NCBI GenBank assembly: GCA_026932235.1
Contig: JAIXKR010000044.1
Coordinates: 1-39,343, forward strand
DNA: 39,343 nt
DNA from: Burkholderiales bacterium
GTDB taxonomy: Bacteria; Pseudomonadota; Gammaproteobacteria; Burkholderiales; Burkholderiaceae_C
Reading direction: 5' to 3'
Part shown: positions 29,814-38,099 of the stretch, one piece after another
Numbering within the stretch: the stretch's first letter is position 1
How the letters are laid out: each line of letters starts with the position of its first letter
Program-made: the position numbers and the translations under genes
The notes under the pieces: generated by a model
The model's database searches: none
What the model was told of the DNA's origin: nothing
What the model saw: the letters and a program-made list of their open reading frames with translations, nothing else

Positions 29814-30022
29814 TTATCCCCAATTCGATGGCGTGCGGGTGGCGAGGGATGACTTAGGTCATTCGCACCGGGGCATTCCCGTAGACAGCGCTAAGTCCTT
29901 GATTTACAGGGATCGAAGGCCCTGCTGCGAAATCGGGCAAGCTGAACCAGACAATGGAGAATCAAGGACTTGGCGCATCTGGACGCATCTTTCTCACAAC
30001 GTTATCCACAGATTGCGTGGAT
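29814..30022. promoter_or_regulatory. hemE-priA intergenic region with DnaA-box-like sites and inverted repeats
   Basis: The 425-bp gap before priA is visibly richer in A/T than its surroundings and has no convincing gene. It contains TTATCCCCA (29814-29822, one mismatch to a DnaA box) and a perfect DnaA box TTATCCACA (30002-30010). The latter lies in the dyad ATCCAC-N7-GTGGAT (30004-30022). ATGAC-TTAG-GTCAT is at 29849-29862. Long-range arms AAGTCCTTGATT (29893-29904) and AATCAAGGACTT (29960-29971) are perfectly complementary over 12 bp with a 55-bp loop. It may regulate priA or bind DnaA; it lacks the box density and AT-rich unwinding element of an origin. Confidence 0.6.
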
Positions 30023-30119
30023 GACTCGAAAACCCGCCCGGAATCAAAAGCTTAAGCGGCATTTCTAAGTCGAAACCGAGAAAGCGCGCGCAACTTCACT
30101 GCGCTGATTGGCCCCGCTC

Positions 30120-32165
30120 GTGCACCGTCTCGCCGTTGCCGTCGAGTTGCCGCAGCACACCGGCATCGCTGCTGTCCTCGACTACGAAAGTGAGCAGTCG
30201 CTGCCACCCGGTGCGTTGGTGCGCGTGCCGTTGGGCAGACGCGACGTTGCCGGCATCGTCTGGACCCGCGCCGCGGACGCCGATCCGGCGCCGGTGGGGC
30301 GCTTGCGACCCGTCCAGGAAGTGCTCGAAGGCTTGCCGCCGCTCTCGCAGCCCTGGCAGCGACTGGTGGAGTTTGCCGCCACTTACTATCAGCGCCAGAT
30401 CGGTGAGCTGGCGCTGGGTGTGTTGCCACCCGAGCTGCGCAGGACCGGTGACCGGCAGCTCGCACGGCGGCTGGCGCGCCTGTTGCGCCAGCCCGCGCCG
30501 CCGCTGGAGACGCCACCGGAGGCGGCGGCGCTTCCCGAACTCAGCGCCGACCAGTCCGCGGTGCTCGCGCAAGTGGAACAGCTGCAGGCGGGCGTCGCGC
30601 TGCTGCACGGCGTCACCGGCAGCGGCAAGACCGAGGTCTACCTGCGCGCCGCGGCGCTGGCGCTGGCCGCCGGACGCCAGGTGCTGATGCTGGTGCCCGA
30701 GATCAACCTCACGCCGCAACTGCAGTCGCGTGTGGCGGCGCGCTTTCCGGCGCAGCGGCTCGTCAGCCTGCACAGCGCGCTCACGCCGGCACAGCGTATC
30801 AACCACTGGCTGCTGGCGCACCTGGGGCGCGCCGACCTCGTTCTGGGCACGCGTCTGGCGGTATTCGCGTCGATGCCGCGCCTGGGCCTGATCGTCGTCG
30901 ACGAGGAACACGACCCGAGCTTCAAGCAGCAGGAGGGCGCGCGCTACTCGGCGCGCGATCTGGCGGTCTACCGCGGACACCTCGAGCAACTGCCGGTGAT
31001 CCTGGGCTCGGCCACGCCTTCGCTGGAGAGCTGGCAGCGCGCGCAGGAGGGCCGCTACCGGCGCCTGGCGCTGCCGGCGCGCATCGGCGCCGGGGCGATG
31101 CCGCGCGTGCGCCTGCTCGATACCGCGAGCCTGCCGCGCACGCGCAGCGTTCTGCCTGCGCTCGCGCCGCCGCTGCAGGCGGCGGTGCAGGAGCGCATCG
31201 CGCGCGGCGAGCAAAGCCTGCTGCTGCTCAACCGCCGCGGCTACGCGCCGGTGCTGCACTGCCACCACTGCCAGTGGAAGAGCGGCTGCCCGCACTGCAG
31301 CGCCTGGCGTGTCTTCCACAAGGCCGACCGCACGCTGCGCTGCCACCACTGCGGCCTCACCGAGCCCGTGCCGCGCGCCTGCCCCGACTGCGGCAACCTC
31401 GACATCGCGCCGCTGGGCCGCGGCACCGAGAAGCTGGAAGAGCAACTGGCAGGACTGCTGCCCGGCGCGCGCATCGCGCGCATCGACGCCGACAGTACGC
31501 GCCACCAGGGCGCGCTCGAGCGCCAGCTCGCCGCGGTGCACGAGGGCGAGGTCGACGTGCTCGTGGGCACGCAGATGGTGACCAAGGGCCACGACTTCCG
31601 CCGCATGACGCTGGTGGCGGCGATCAACCCCGACGGCGCGCTCTTCAGCAGCGACTTTCGCGCGCCCGAGCGCCTGTTCGCGCTGCTCATGCAGGCCGCG
31701 GGCCGTGCCGGCCGCGACGCCGACCAGGCCGCGCGCAGCGAGATGTGGATCCAGACCGCCTACCCCGGCCACGCGCTCTACCAGGCGCTGCTCGCGCACG
31801 ACTTCGACGCCTTCGCCACGAGCCAGCTCGACGAGCGCCGCCGCGCCGGCCTGCCGCCCTTCAGCTTCCTGGCGCTGCTGCGCGCCGAGGCACGCGAGGC
31901 CGCGGTCGCCGGCGCGTTCCTGCAGGCCGCTGCCGAGGTCGTCGCCGACCTCGCCGAGGGCGCCGCCGTCAGCCTCTATCCCCCCGTGCCCCCGGCGGTG
32001 CCGCGGGTGGCCGGCATCGAGCGCATGCAGATGCTCGTCGAATCACCCTCGCGCCCGGCGCTGCAGCGCTTCCTCGCGGCCTGGCTTCCGGCGCTGCACG
32101 CGCTGCGGCGCGCGCACAAGGGCCTGGCGCGCTGGGCCGTGGACGTCGATCCGATGGCGATCTGA
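30120..32165 (+). CDS. priA: Primosomal protein N' (PriA helicase)
   Basis: The 681-residue superfamily 2 DNA helicase restarts stalled replication forks. Visible parts are an N-terminal 3'-DNA-binding domain (LAVAVELPQHTGIAAVLDY), Walker A GVTGSGKT (residues 164-171) and Walker B VVDEEHDPSFKQ. Four paired cysteine motifs bind two zincs: CHHCQWKSGCPHC, then CHHCGL and CPDCGN. C-terminal helicase motifs GTQMVTKGHDF and QAAGRAGRDA follow. The start is uncertain. GTG at 30120 places the first strand as in relatives; TTG at 30108 would add four residues. Neither has a ribosome-binding site. Length is at the short end for the family, but all motifs are present. Confidence 0.93.
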   Translation: MHRLAVAVELPQHTGIAAVLDYESEQSLPPGALVRVPLGRRDVAGIVWTRAADADPAPVGRLRPVQEVLEGLPPLSQPWQRLVEFAATYYQRQIGELALGVLPPELRRTGDRQLARRLARLLRQPAPPLETPPEAAALPELSADQSAVLAQVEQLQAGVALLHGVTGSGKTEVYLRAAALALAAGRQVLMLVPEINLTPQLQSRVAARFPAQRLVSLHSALTPAQRINHWLLAHLGRADLVLGTRLAVFASMPRLGLIVVDEEHDPSFKQQEGARYSARDLAVYRGHLEQLPVILGSATPSLESWQRAQEGRYRRLALPARIGAGAMPRVRLLDTASLPRTRSVLPALAPPLQAAVQERIARGEQSLLLLNRRGYAPVLHCHHCQWKSGCPHCSAWRVFHKADRTLRCHHCGLTEPVPRACPDCGNLDIAPLGRGTEKLEEQLAGLLPGARIARIDADSTRHQGALERQLAAVHEGEVDVLVGTQMVTKGHDFRRMTLVAAINPDGALFSSDFRAPERLFALLMQAAGRAGRDADQAARSEMWIQTAYPGHALYQALLAHDFDAFATSQLDERRRAGLPPFSFLALLRAEAREAAVAGAFLQAAAEVVADLAEGAAVSLYPPVPPAVPRVAGIERMQMLVESPSRPALQRFLAAWLPALHALRRAHKGLARWAVDVDPMAI

Positions 32166-32174
32166 TCGCATCAG
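32162..32174. terminator. Small hairpin spanning both stop codons of priA and the AEC gene
   Basis: CTGAT-CGC-ATCAG covers the priA stop (TGA, 32163-32165) and the complement of the AEC-family stop (32171-32173). The stem is only 5 bp. Confidence 0.3.
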
Positions 32175-33136
32175 CGCGGCTGGATGCCGTAGACCGCAGC
32201 GATCGCCGTGAAGCTGACGAAGGCCGCCGCCGTCGAACTCATGATGATTCGTGCCACGCGGCCGGTGTCGGCGCCCCAGCGCTCGGCGAGCATGGCCACG
32301 TTGCTGGCGCTCGGGAGCGCCGCGACGAGCACGATCACCATCAGCGCGAAGTCCGACAGCGGCAGCGCCAGCGCCTGCGCAGCCATCCCGAGCCCCAGGA
32401 CCAGCAAGGGATGCGCCAACAGCTTGGCTGCCGCCACCGGCGCGTAGCGCGCGAGCGGCGTGCGCGCATGCGCATGCTGCCCGGCGCGCCAGAGCACGGC
32501 GCCGATGGTGAACAGCGCCACCGGGCTGGCCGCGTCGGCAAGCATCTTCACCACCGCATCGGCCGGTCCCCAGAGTTGCCAGTCCATCGCCGAGAAGAGT
32601 GCCCCGAGTGCGATCGCCCAGGGCATCGGGTTCTTCGCCACGCCCCGCAGCACGCGCCGTGCCGCCACCCAGGCGCCGTGGCGCCCCTGGTCCTGCGCCT
32701 CGGCCAGCGCGAGGCAGGCCGTCGTCGTGACGACGAGGTCGGCCGCGAGCACGCAGATCGTCGGCCCCGCGGCCTGCGGCCCGAGCAAGGCCACGAGCAG
32801 CGGCACGCCCATGAAGCCGGTGTTGGGGAACACCGCCACCAGCGCGCCGAAGGCCGCATCCTTCAGCCCGACCCCGGGCCCGAGCGTCAGCGCAACCGTC
32901 GCCGCGGCCAGTAGCGCCGCCCCCAGCAGCCAGACGGCGAGGATCGTCGGGTCGAGCAGCTGCAGCACCGGCGTGCCGGCGCCGAACCGAAACAGCATGC
33001 AGGGCAGCGCAAAGTAGAGGACGAAGGCATTGAGCCCCGGAATCGCCGCCTCGGGCAGGGCGCGCAGCCGCCCCGCCAGCCAGCCGCAGAGGACGAGGGC
33101 GAAGAAGGGTGCGGTGATGACGAGGATGGGGGTCAT
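32171..33136 (-). CDS. AEC-family transporter (auxin efflux carrier-like permease)
   Basis: The 321-residue membrane protein has about ten helices. PFFALVLCGWLAGRL at the start, LNAFVLYFALPCMLFRF (about residues 38-54), PNTGFMGVPLLVALLG (about 118-133) and the end LPSASNVAMLAERWGAD are typical of the AEC family. Characterised bacterial members export or import organic acids such as malate or malonate; the substrate here cannot be inferred. ATG 33136 begins the first helix directly; an open frame continues upstream without homology. It converges on priA with 5 bp between stop codons. Upstream lies the broken-gene region from 33137. Confidence 0.88.
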   Translation of the reverse strand: MTPILVITAPFFALVLCGWLAGRLRALPEAAIPGLNAFVLYFALPCMLFRFGAGTPVLQLLDPTILAVWLLGAALLAAATVALTLGPGVGLKDAAFGALVAVFPNTGFMGVPLLVALLGPQAAGPTICVLAADLVVTTTACLALAEAQDQGRHGAWVAARRVLRGVAKNPMPWAIALGALFSAMDWQLWGPADAVVKMLADAASPVALFTIGAVLWRAGQHAHARTPLARYAPVAAAKLLAHPLLVLGLGMAAQALALPLSDFALMVIVLVAALPSASNVAMLAERWGADTGRVARIIMSSTAAAFVSFTAIAAVYGIQPR

Positions 33137-33199
33137 GCGCCGTGTGGGCGTAGCCCAGCCGGGCCGCGCAGGGGCGCAAACAGAGCCTGCGTCCGCGCA

Positions 33200-33534
33200 G
33201 CCCGCCAAAGCCTATGCCGGCGCGCCAAGGCCCGGTCAAGCCCGCTGCGGCCCAGGCCTCGTCGAGTGTGGCCTGCGCGCCGCTGTGACTGCTGATCGAG
33301 GTAGTGCAGAACTCGCTGGCCACCACCGCCGCGCGCCTCGTCGGCATCGACCCTCAGCTCGGCCACGTGGTGTGCGTGCACGTCACCGCTCAGCATCACC
33401 ACACCCCGCAAGCGGCGTGCGGCTACCGTGGCCAGCAGCCGGCGGCCGGCCGCCGGGTGGCCGTCCCGGCCGTCGGTCCAGCTGCGGCCGTCGACGCGAC
33501 GGGAGGCCATCAGAGTGGTCTGGGCGAGCAGGTC
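33200..33534 (-). pseudogene. Fragment of a PhoD-family alkaline phosphatase (truncated and frameshifted)
   Basis: Reading leftward from about 33534, one frame gives LLAQTTLMASRRVDGRSWTD and then VVMLSGDVHAHHVAELRVDA. The second piece is the PhoD metal-site strand with its GDVHAH motif. Near 33330 homology moves to another frame, giving VVASEFCTTSISSHSGAQAT, the next conserved PhoD segment. An in-frame stop just upstream of LLAQ and loss of the rest of the domain on both sides show that this is a remnant. Limits are approximate because the ends fade out. It abuts the transposase remnant to the right, which may have caused the truncation. Confidence 0.7.
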
Positions 33535-33579
33535 TCAGGGCCGGTCCACCCGAGTTGGCCCGACTAGTAGATCGTTCCA

Positions 33580-33878
33580 TCAATACGGATACATATCAAG
33601 CCACGCCGAGGTCGAACTTGTTCCAGCGGAACACCACGGGAGAAGCATTGAACTCTGCAATGCCCTTCAGGATGCGCTCCTTGAGCTCGTCGGTCGATTT
33701 GACTCGGATGTGTCGTAGGAAGGTGCGCGCCATCTTGGAGAAGGCGCACTCGATCAGGTTGAGCCAAGAACCATGCTTGGGCGTGTGAACATACTCGAAG
33801 CGTCCGGGGCGCGTGGCGAGATCAAACGACTCTGCCCAGAACCAAGATCTACCGCAATAGATCTGTATCTTTCATTGA
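33580..33878. repeat. Possible terminal inverted repeats bounding an internally deleted IS630-like element
   Basis: TCAATACGGATACATATC (33580-33597, plus strand) and TCAATGAAAGATACAGATC (33860-33878, minus strand) are similar inverted sequences just outside the ends of the transposase fragment: TCAAT, then GATACA and ATC match with a 1-bp length difference. If real, they define a deleted copy of about 300 bp. The right one contains the stop codon of the large glycosyltransferase gene. The match is short and could be chance. Confidence 0.3.
33596..33829 (-). mobile_element. IS630-family transposase remnant (C-terminal part only)
   Basis: On the minus strand the sequence from about 33829 to the stop at 33596-33598 translates as LATRPGRFEYVHTPKHGSWL, then NLIECAFSKMARTFLRHIRV, ending NASPVVFRWNKFDLGVA. 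TPKHGSWLNLIE includes the last catalytic acid (the E of the DDE triad) of IS630-type transposases, and the rest is their conserved C-terminus. Everything N-terminal of this, including the DNA-binding region and the first two catalytic aspartates, is missing. There is no start codon for an active protein. Confidence 0.8.
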
Positions 33879-36800
33879 CATATGTGAATAGCGGACACAG
33901 AGAGGCGGCGCTCGATCAGCGTCAGGATGCGGTCACCCACGCGATCGATGGTGAAGGCATCTAGGTAGCGCTGCCGCGCCGATCGGCCCATTGCCTCACA
34001 GCGTGCTCGGTCCTGCATCAGCGTGGCAATGGCGTCGGCCAGCGCCTGCGCGTCCTGCGGCGGCACCACCAGACCGTCGACGCCGTCGCGGATCATCTCG
34101 GGCACGCCGCCCACGGCGGCCGACAGCACCGGCCGGCCTAGGGCCATGGCTTCGAGGATGCTCACCGGGAAGACCTCGTCGCGCGACGGGCACACCAGCA
34201 GGTCGGCCGCCGCCAGGTGGCGCACCGTAGACATGTGCGGCAGCGGGCCGAGGTGGCGCACGCCGGGCGTGCCTTCCAAGACCGGCCGGATGCCCGCATG
34301 GAATGCGGGGTCAATCACACGCCCGATCAACTGCAGGTCCAGCCGCCCACGAAGCTCGGCCGGCAGCCGGGACACCGCATCGAGCAGCAGATCCTGACCC
34401 TTGCGCGGCTCGACGCTGCCGATGTGGACGACCGTGAAGCGGCTGGGGTCGCGCACCACGCCGGACGGTGCTTCCGGGGCCTGCGTGCCATAGGGGATGA
34501 CGTGGAAGTGCGCGCCATCGGCCAGGTCGTCGTACAGCCTGCGCGTGGCGGTGCAGGCGAAGACCACGTCGTCGGCGGCCCGCAGCGCCTGGACGATGGC
34601 CGGATTGGCCAGCGCCATCTCGCGGCCGGCCATGGACTCGTGCAACAGCCACAGCACCGGCGTGCCTGAGGCATTGGCCACCTGCACCGAGGGCCATGCG
34701 ACGATGGTGTTGGCCAGGATGAGGTCGAAGGCCGCCATCAGCTTGGCGGTCTGCGCGTCGGGCTCGTACGCCAGGGTAGCGTCCACGATCACCGGGATGC
34801 CGCGCTCGCGATAGGCTGCGGCCAGTTCGCCGTCCAGCGGCGACATCACGGTCACGAAGTGGCCGCGGGAGCGGAAGTGCGTGGCCAGCTGCAGCAGCAG
34901 GATGGGGGCGCCGCTCAGGCTGAGATCATGGCTGACGAGCAGAATGTCGGTTGCCGTCAGCAGCGCGTCGTCCTGGCGGTCCAGGTCCATGTGGTAGGGC
35001 AGGTGGCCGGCGTGGTACAGGTAGGCCCGCATGTTCTCGGGGTACCAGGGGTCGCGGGTCAGCAAGTGGCCGAAGCGCTTGACGAGGTAGGTGTCGGCCT
35101 TGTCCTTGCGGCGCTCGCGCAGGTGGTCGGTAGCCTTCAGCGACAGGTGGCCGATGTGGCGCAGCTCGGCGAACGGCGTATAGACCAAGGCGTAGCCGTG
35201 CTCGCGAATGCGGCAGCACAGGTCGACGTCGGAGTGCATGATCGGCGTTCTCTCGGCATTCCAGCCGCCGATCTCCTCGAACACGCGGCGCGGCATCAGT
35301 AGGCAGGCGCCCGACAGCAGTGAGACGTCGCGCTCGGATTGCGCGAAGTTGAAGTACACACCGCTGTCCTTGGGTTGGGCGTGGAAGGCCGTCCCCACGA
35401 GCCCGCGCACGCCGGTCACCATGCCGGCGTGCTGGAGGGTGTCATTCTCGTAGAACAGTTTGGGCGCCACGCCGCCGACGTTGCTGCGGCCGAAGACGCC
35501 CAGCATGTCCTCCAGCCAACTGCCGTGGGTGGCCTCGACGTCGTCGTTGAAGAACAGCAGGTAGTCACCCCGTGCGGTCGCCGCGCCTTCGTTGCACTTG
35601 GCCGAGAAGTTGAACGGCCGGTCGTAGGCGCACAGGCGCACGGCGTCGTCGTCGGCGTGGCGCTGCAGCAGCTCACGGCCGAGCGCGGAATTGGTGACGG
35701 CGACGATCTCGTACGGCCGGTAGTCGGTATGCCGACGGATCAGATCGATGCAGTTGAAGAGGTTGTCGCGGTTGTCGGTGGGGATGACGATGGAGACGAG
35801 CGGCCGCTGCGCCTCGTCGACCGGCAGCCGGAAGTGCACGCGATTGGCGCGCGGCAGCGCCTCGGCCACGGCGTCGTAGCCACGTCGGCGGCAGGCGTCC
35901 TGCAGCGCGGCGATGTTGGAGGAACGCGCAAAATCCTTGCCGCCGCCGGCGGCCGAGCTGGGCAGCGTGCGCCAGTGGTACAGCACCCGGGGAAGGTGAC
36001 GGATGCGGTCGGTGCGTTCGGTGACGCGCAGCGCCAGGTCGTAGTCCTGCGAGAAGTCAAAGGCCGTGCGGAAGCCGCCGAGCTCGGTGAGCAGGCTGCG
36101 GCGGTAGACGCTGAGGTGCCCCGTGTACATGCAGGAAAAGAGCAGCTGCGGGCTCCACTCGGGCTTGAAGAAGGGGTCGTGGTGCAGCGTGCTGCCGTCA
36201 GGATGCTGCGTGATGCGGTCCTCGTCGCTGTAGAGCAGGTCGGTGTCGGGGTGCTTGTTGAGCATGGCCGCCACCTGGAACAGCGCGTCGGGGCTCAGCT
36301 CGTCGTCGTTGTCCAGCAGGGCGACGAATTCGCCGCGCGCCCTTGCCAAAGCGGCGTTGGATGCCGTCGAGATTCCGCCATTGCGCGCGCTGAACTCGAT
36401 GCTGATGCGTTCGTCGCGGCCCACCCATTCGACCAGCGCCTGGCGCGTCTCGGGGTTCGTCGACGCGTCGTCCTGCAGGCAGAGCTGCCAGTGCGGGTAG
36501 CCCTGCGCGACGACGGACTCGATACAGCGACGCAGCCACCGGGCTTCCACGTTGTAGACCGGCGTCACGATGGAGATCAGCGGCCGGTGCGCAAAGCGCT
36601 CGATGGCTTCGCGCATGGTCCCGCGGTCGGGCGCGGGGTGTGCGGCCATCCAGGTGGCATAGCGTTCGCCGGCGCTCAGCCTCTGCCCGACAGACGGCTG
36701 CTCTGCCAGTTCGCCGCGCCGCAGGTGGTCGTACACCCGTCTGGCCATCACCGCGGTGCCATGCTGGCGCTGCACCTGGCGTGCGCGTCTGGCCAGCGCC

Positions 36801-38047
36801 GGCAGCCGACGCATCGTGTCTCTCAGCCGCCTAGCGAGTCGGCGGCTCGTTGCCCTGGCCCCATCGCGGCGCCAAGCGATCACGGTGCGCAGGCCGAGGT
36901 CGGTGACCCGACCCCGCAGGCTGCCGTGCGGCAGCAGCCTCGCGCGTGCGCGGCGCAGCTTCTCCAGTAGCCGCCAGCCCAGCGTCGCACGCATGGACGA
37001 CATCTCGGACTGCACATCGGCGATGCGCCGTTCCAGCTCCGCCCGCGCGGTCTCGTGTGTGGCCTGGCGCTGCGTCAGCACGTCTTCCAGGTGGTGGATG
37101 TGCACGTCGCGCGCCTGCGCCAGATGATCGAGCCGGTGGATTCGCGCGCTGTCCTCGTCGAGGAGGGTGCGCAGGTGCGCTACCTCGGCGGCATGATGCG
37201 CAGCCTGCTCGGCTGCGCCCCGGGCGGCTGTATCGGCCGCTTCCAGCGCCTGCCGCGCCTGCTCGTCGCGGCGGTTGCGGTAGTCCAGCAGCACCGCAGC
37301 GGTGATGTCGGCACGGTGCTTGTCGAAGATGCGCAGCGTCGCCGCCGCCATTGCGTCGGCGCTGGCGCGGTTGATCTGCTGCGTCTGGCTCCACTGGTGG
37401 TAGCGAGCGGTGACGGCGTCGATGTGTACGAAGGGCTGTAGGCGCGCTAGGCGGATCAGCAGGTCCCAGTCCTCGTACAGGTCGAAGAGTTCATCGATGC
37501 CGCCCAGCGCGCGCAGCGCTCCGGCGTCGACCAGCACGGTGTTGAACGGGATGTAGTTGCCCAGCAGCATCTCGGGCCAGCTGAAGTCCTTCGATAGGAT
37601 GTGCCGGGTTTGCACCTCGAAGCACCCCTGCTCGTCGGACCAGCGGGCCACGACCGTCTCGGCGCCGGCGTAGACGACGTGCGCGTTCGACGCCTGCGCA
37701 GCCTCGACCAGGCTGCGCAGGTGGCCGGGCAGCCATTCGTCGTCATCGTCGAGGAAGGCTATCCAGCGGCCGCAGGCGCGCGAGATGCCGGCGTTGGCCG
37801 CGCGCGCCCGGCCCTGGCCGGGGTTCAGGTCGACGTCGACCAGCGTCACGTCGCCTAGGAGGCGACGTAGCGCGGGCAGGTCGGGCGGCTGTCCGCCGTC
37901 GTTGACCAGTATCACCTCGAGCGGCCGTTGCGTCTGCGCGGCGATGCTGGCCAGCGCTCCGGCCAGCATGCGCGGCCGGTCCTTGGTGCGAACGATCACG
38001 GAAACTAGCGGAGGCGCCAAGGCATTTTCCAGGGGCATCATGTCCAT
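33872..38047 (-). CDS. Multidomain glycosyltransferase (GT2-coiled coil-GT2-GT2-GT4), 1391 aa
   Basis: A single open frame of 1391 residues. GT2 domain 1 covers about 14-240, with VSVIVRTKDRPRML and the acidic motif LDDDDEW (99-105). A charged Ala/Glu/Arg/His-rich coiled coil runs from about 258 to 350, then a basic segment. GT2 domain 2 covers about 490-700 (LISIVTPVYN, LDNDDE at 578-583, SQDYD at 666-670). GT2 domain 3 covers about 750-975 (VSIVIPTDNR, FFNDDVE at 832-838). A GT4 domain covers about 1033-1385, with HIGSVEPRKGQDLLLDA and EVFPVSILE (1291-1299, the E-x7-E motif). It probably extends or decorates a surface polysaccharide at the cytoplasmic membrane; sugars are unknown. The last residues (SVSAIHICQ) may come from the adjoining IS remnant. 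ATG 38047 or 38041 could start. Confidence 0.88.
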   Translation of the reverse strand: MDMMPLENALAPPLVSVIVRTKDRPRMLAGALASIAAQTQRPLEVILVNDGGQPPDLPALRRLLGDVTLVDVDLNPGQGRARAANAGISRACGRWIAFLDDDDEWLPGHLRSLVEAAQASNAHVVYAGAETVVARWSDEQGCFEVQTRHILSKDFSWPEMLLGNYIPFNTVLVDAGALRALGGIDELFDLYEDWDLLIRLARLQPFVHIDAVTARYHQWSQTQQINRASADAMAAATLRIFDKHRADITAAVLLDYRNRRDEQARQALEAADTAARGAAEQAAHHAAEVAHLRTLLDEDSARIHRLDHLAQARDVHIHHLEDVLTQRQATHETARAELERRIADVQSEMSSMRATLGWRLLEKLRRARARLLPHGSLRGRVTDLGLRTVIAWRRDGARATSRRLARRLRDTMRRLPALARRARQVQRQHGTAVMARRVYDHLRRGELAEQPSVGQRLSAGERYATWMAAHPAPDRGTMREAIERFAHRPLISIVTPVYNVEARWLRRCIESVVAQGYPHWQLCLQDDASTNPETRQALVEWVGRDERISIEFSARNGGISTASNAALARARGEFVALLDNDDELSPDALFQVAAMLNKHPDTDLLYSDEDRITQHPDGSTLHHDPFFKPEWSPQLLFSCMYTGHLSVYRRSLLTELGGFRTAFDFSQDYDLALRVTERTDRIRHLPRVLYHWRTLPSSAAGGGKDFARSSNIAALQDACRRRGYDAVAEALPRANRVHFRLPVDEAQRPLVSIVIPTDNRDNLFNCIDLIRRHTDYRPYEIVAVTNSALGRELLQRHADDDAVRLCAYDRPFNFSAKCNEGAATARGDYLLFFNDDVEATHGSWLEDMLGVFGRSNVGGVAPKLFYENDTLQHAGMVTGVRGLVGTAFHAQPKDSGVYFNFAQSERDVSLLSGACLLMPRRVFEEIGGWNAERTPIMHSDVDLCCRIREHGYALVYTPFAELRHIGHLSLKATDHLRERRKDKADTYLVKRFGHLLTRDPWYPENMRAYLYHAGHLPYHMDLDRQDDALLTATDILLVSHDLSLSGAPILLLQLATHFRSRGHFVTVMSPLDGELAAAYRERGIPVIVDATLAYEPDAQTAKLMAAFDLILANTIVAWPSVQVANASGTPVLWLLHESMAGREMALANPAIVQALRAADDVVFACTATRRLYDDLADGAHFHVIPYGTQAPEAPSGVVRDPSRFTVVHIGSVEPRKGQDLLLDAVSRLPAELRGRLDLQLIGRVIDPAFHAGIRPVLEGTPGVRHLGPLPHMSTVRHLAAADLLVCPSRDEVFPVSILEAMALGRPVLSAAVGGVPEMIRDGVDGLVVPPQDAQALADAIATLMQDRARCEAMGRSARQRYLDAFTIDRVGDRILTLIERRLSVSAIHICQ

Positions 38048-38099
38048 CCGATGGCGTGTCGGGCCGCCGGTGTCGGGGCGCGTCCTGCAAGTGGCAATT

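Noticed and set aside
29814-30022. A replication origin in the hemE-priA gap
   Set aside because: Only one perfect and one imperfect DnaA box are seen, no AT-rich unwinding region, and no dnaA, dnaN or parAB genes nearby.
29698-30024. A 108-codon open frame between hemE and priA
   Set aside because: No homology, no ribosome-binding site, and it covers the inverted repeats; the base composition is not that of coding DNA here.
33133-33510. A 125-codon minus-strand frame as a functional small protein
   Set aside because: Its recognisable part is an internal PhoD segment that changes frame at about 33330, so it is a pseudogene piece.
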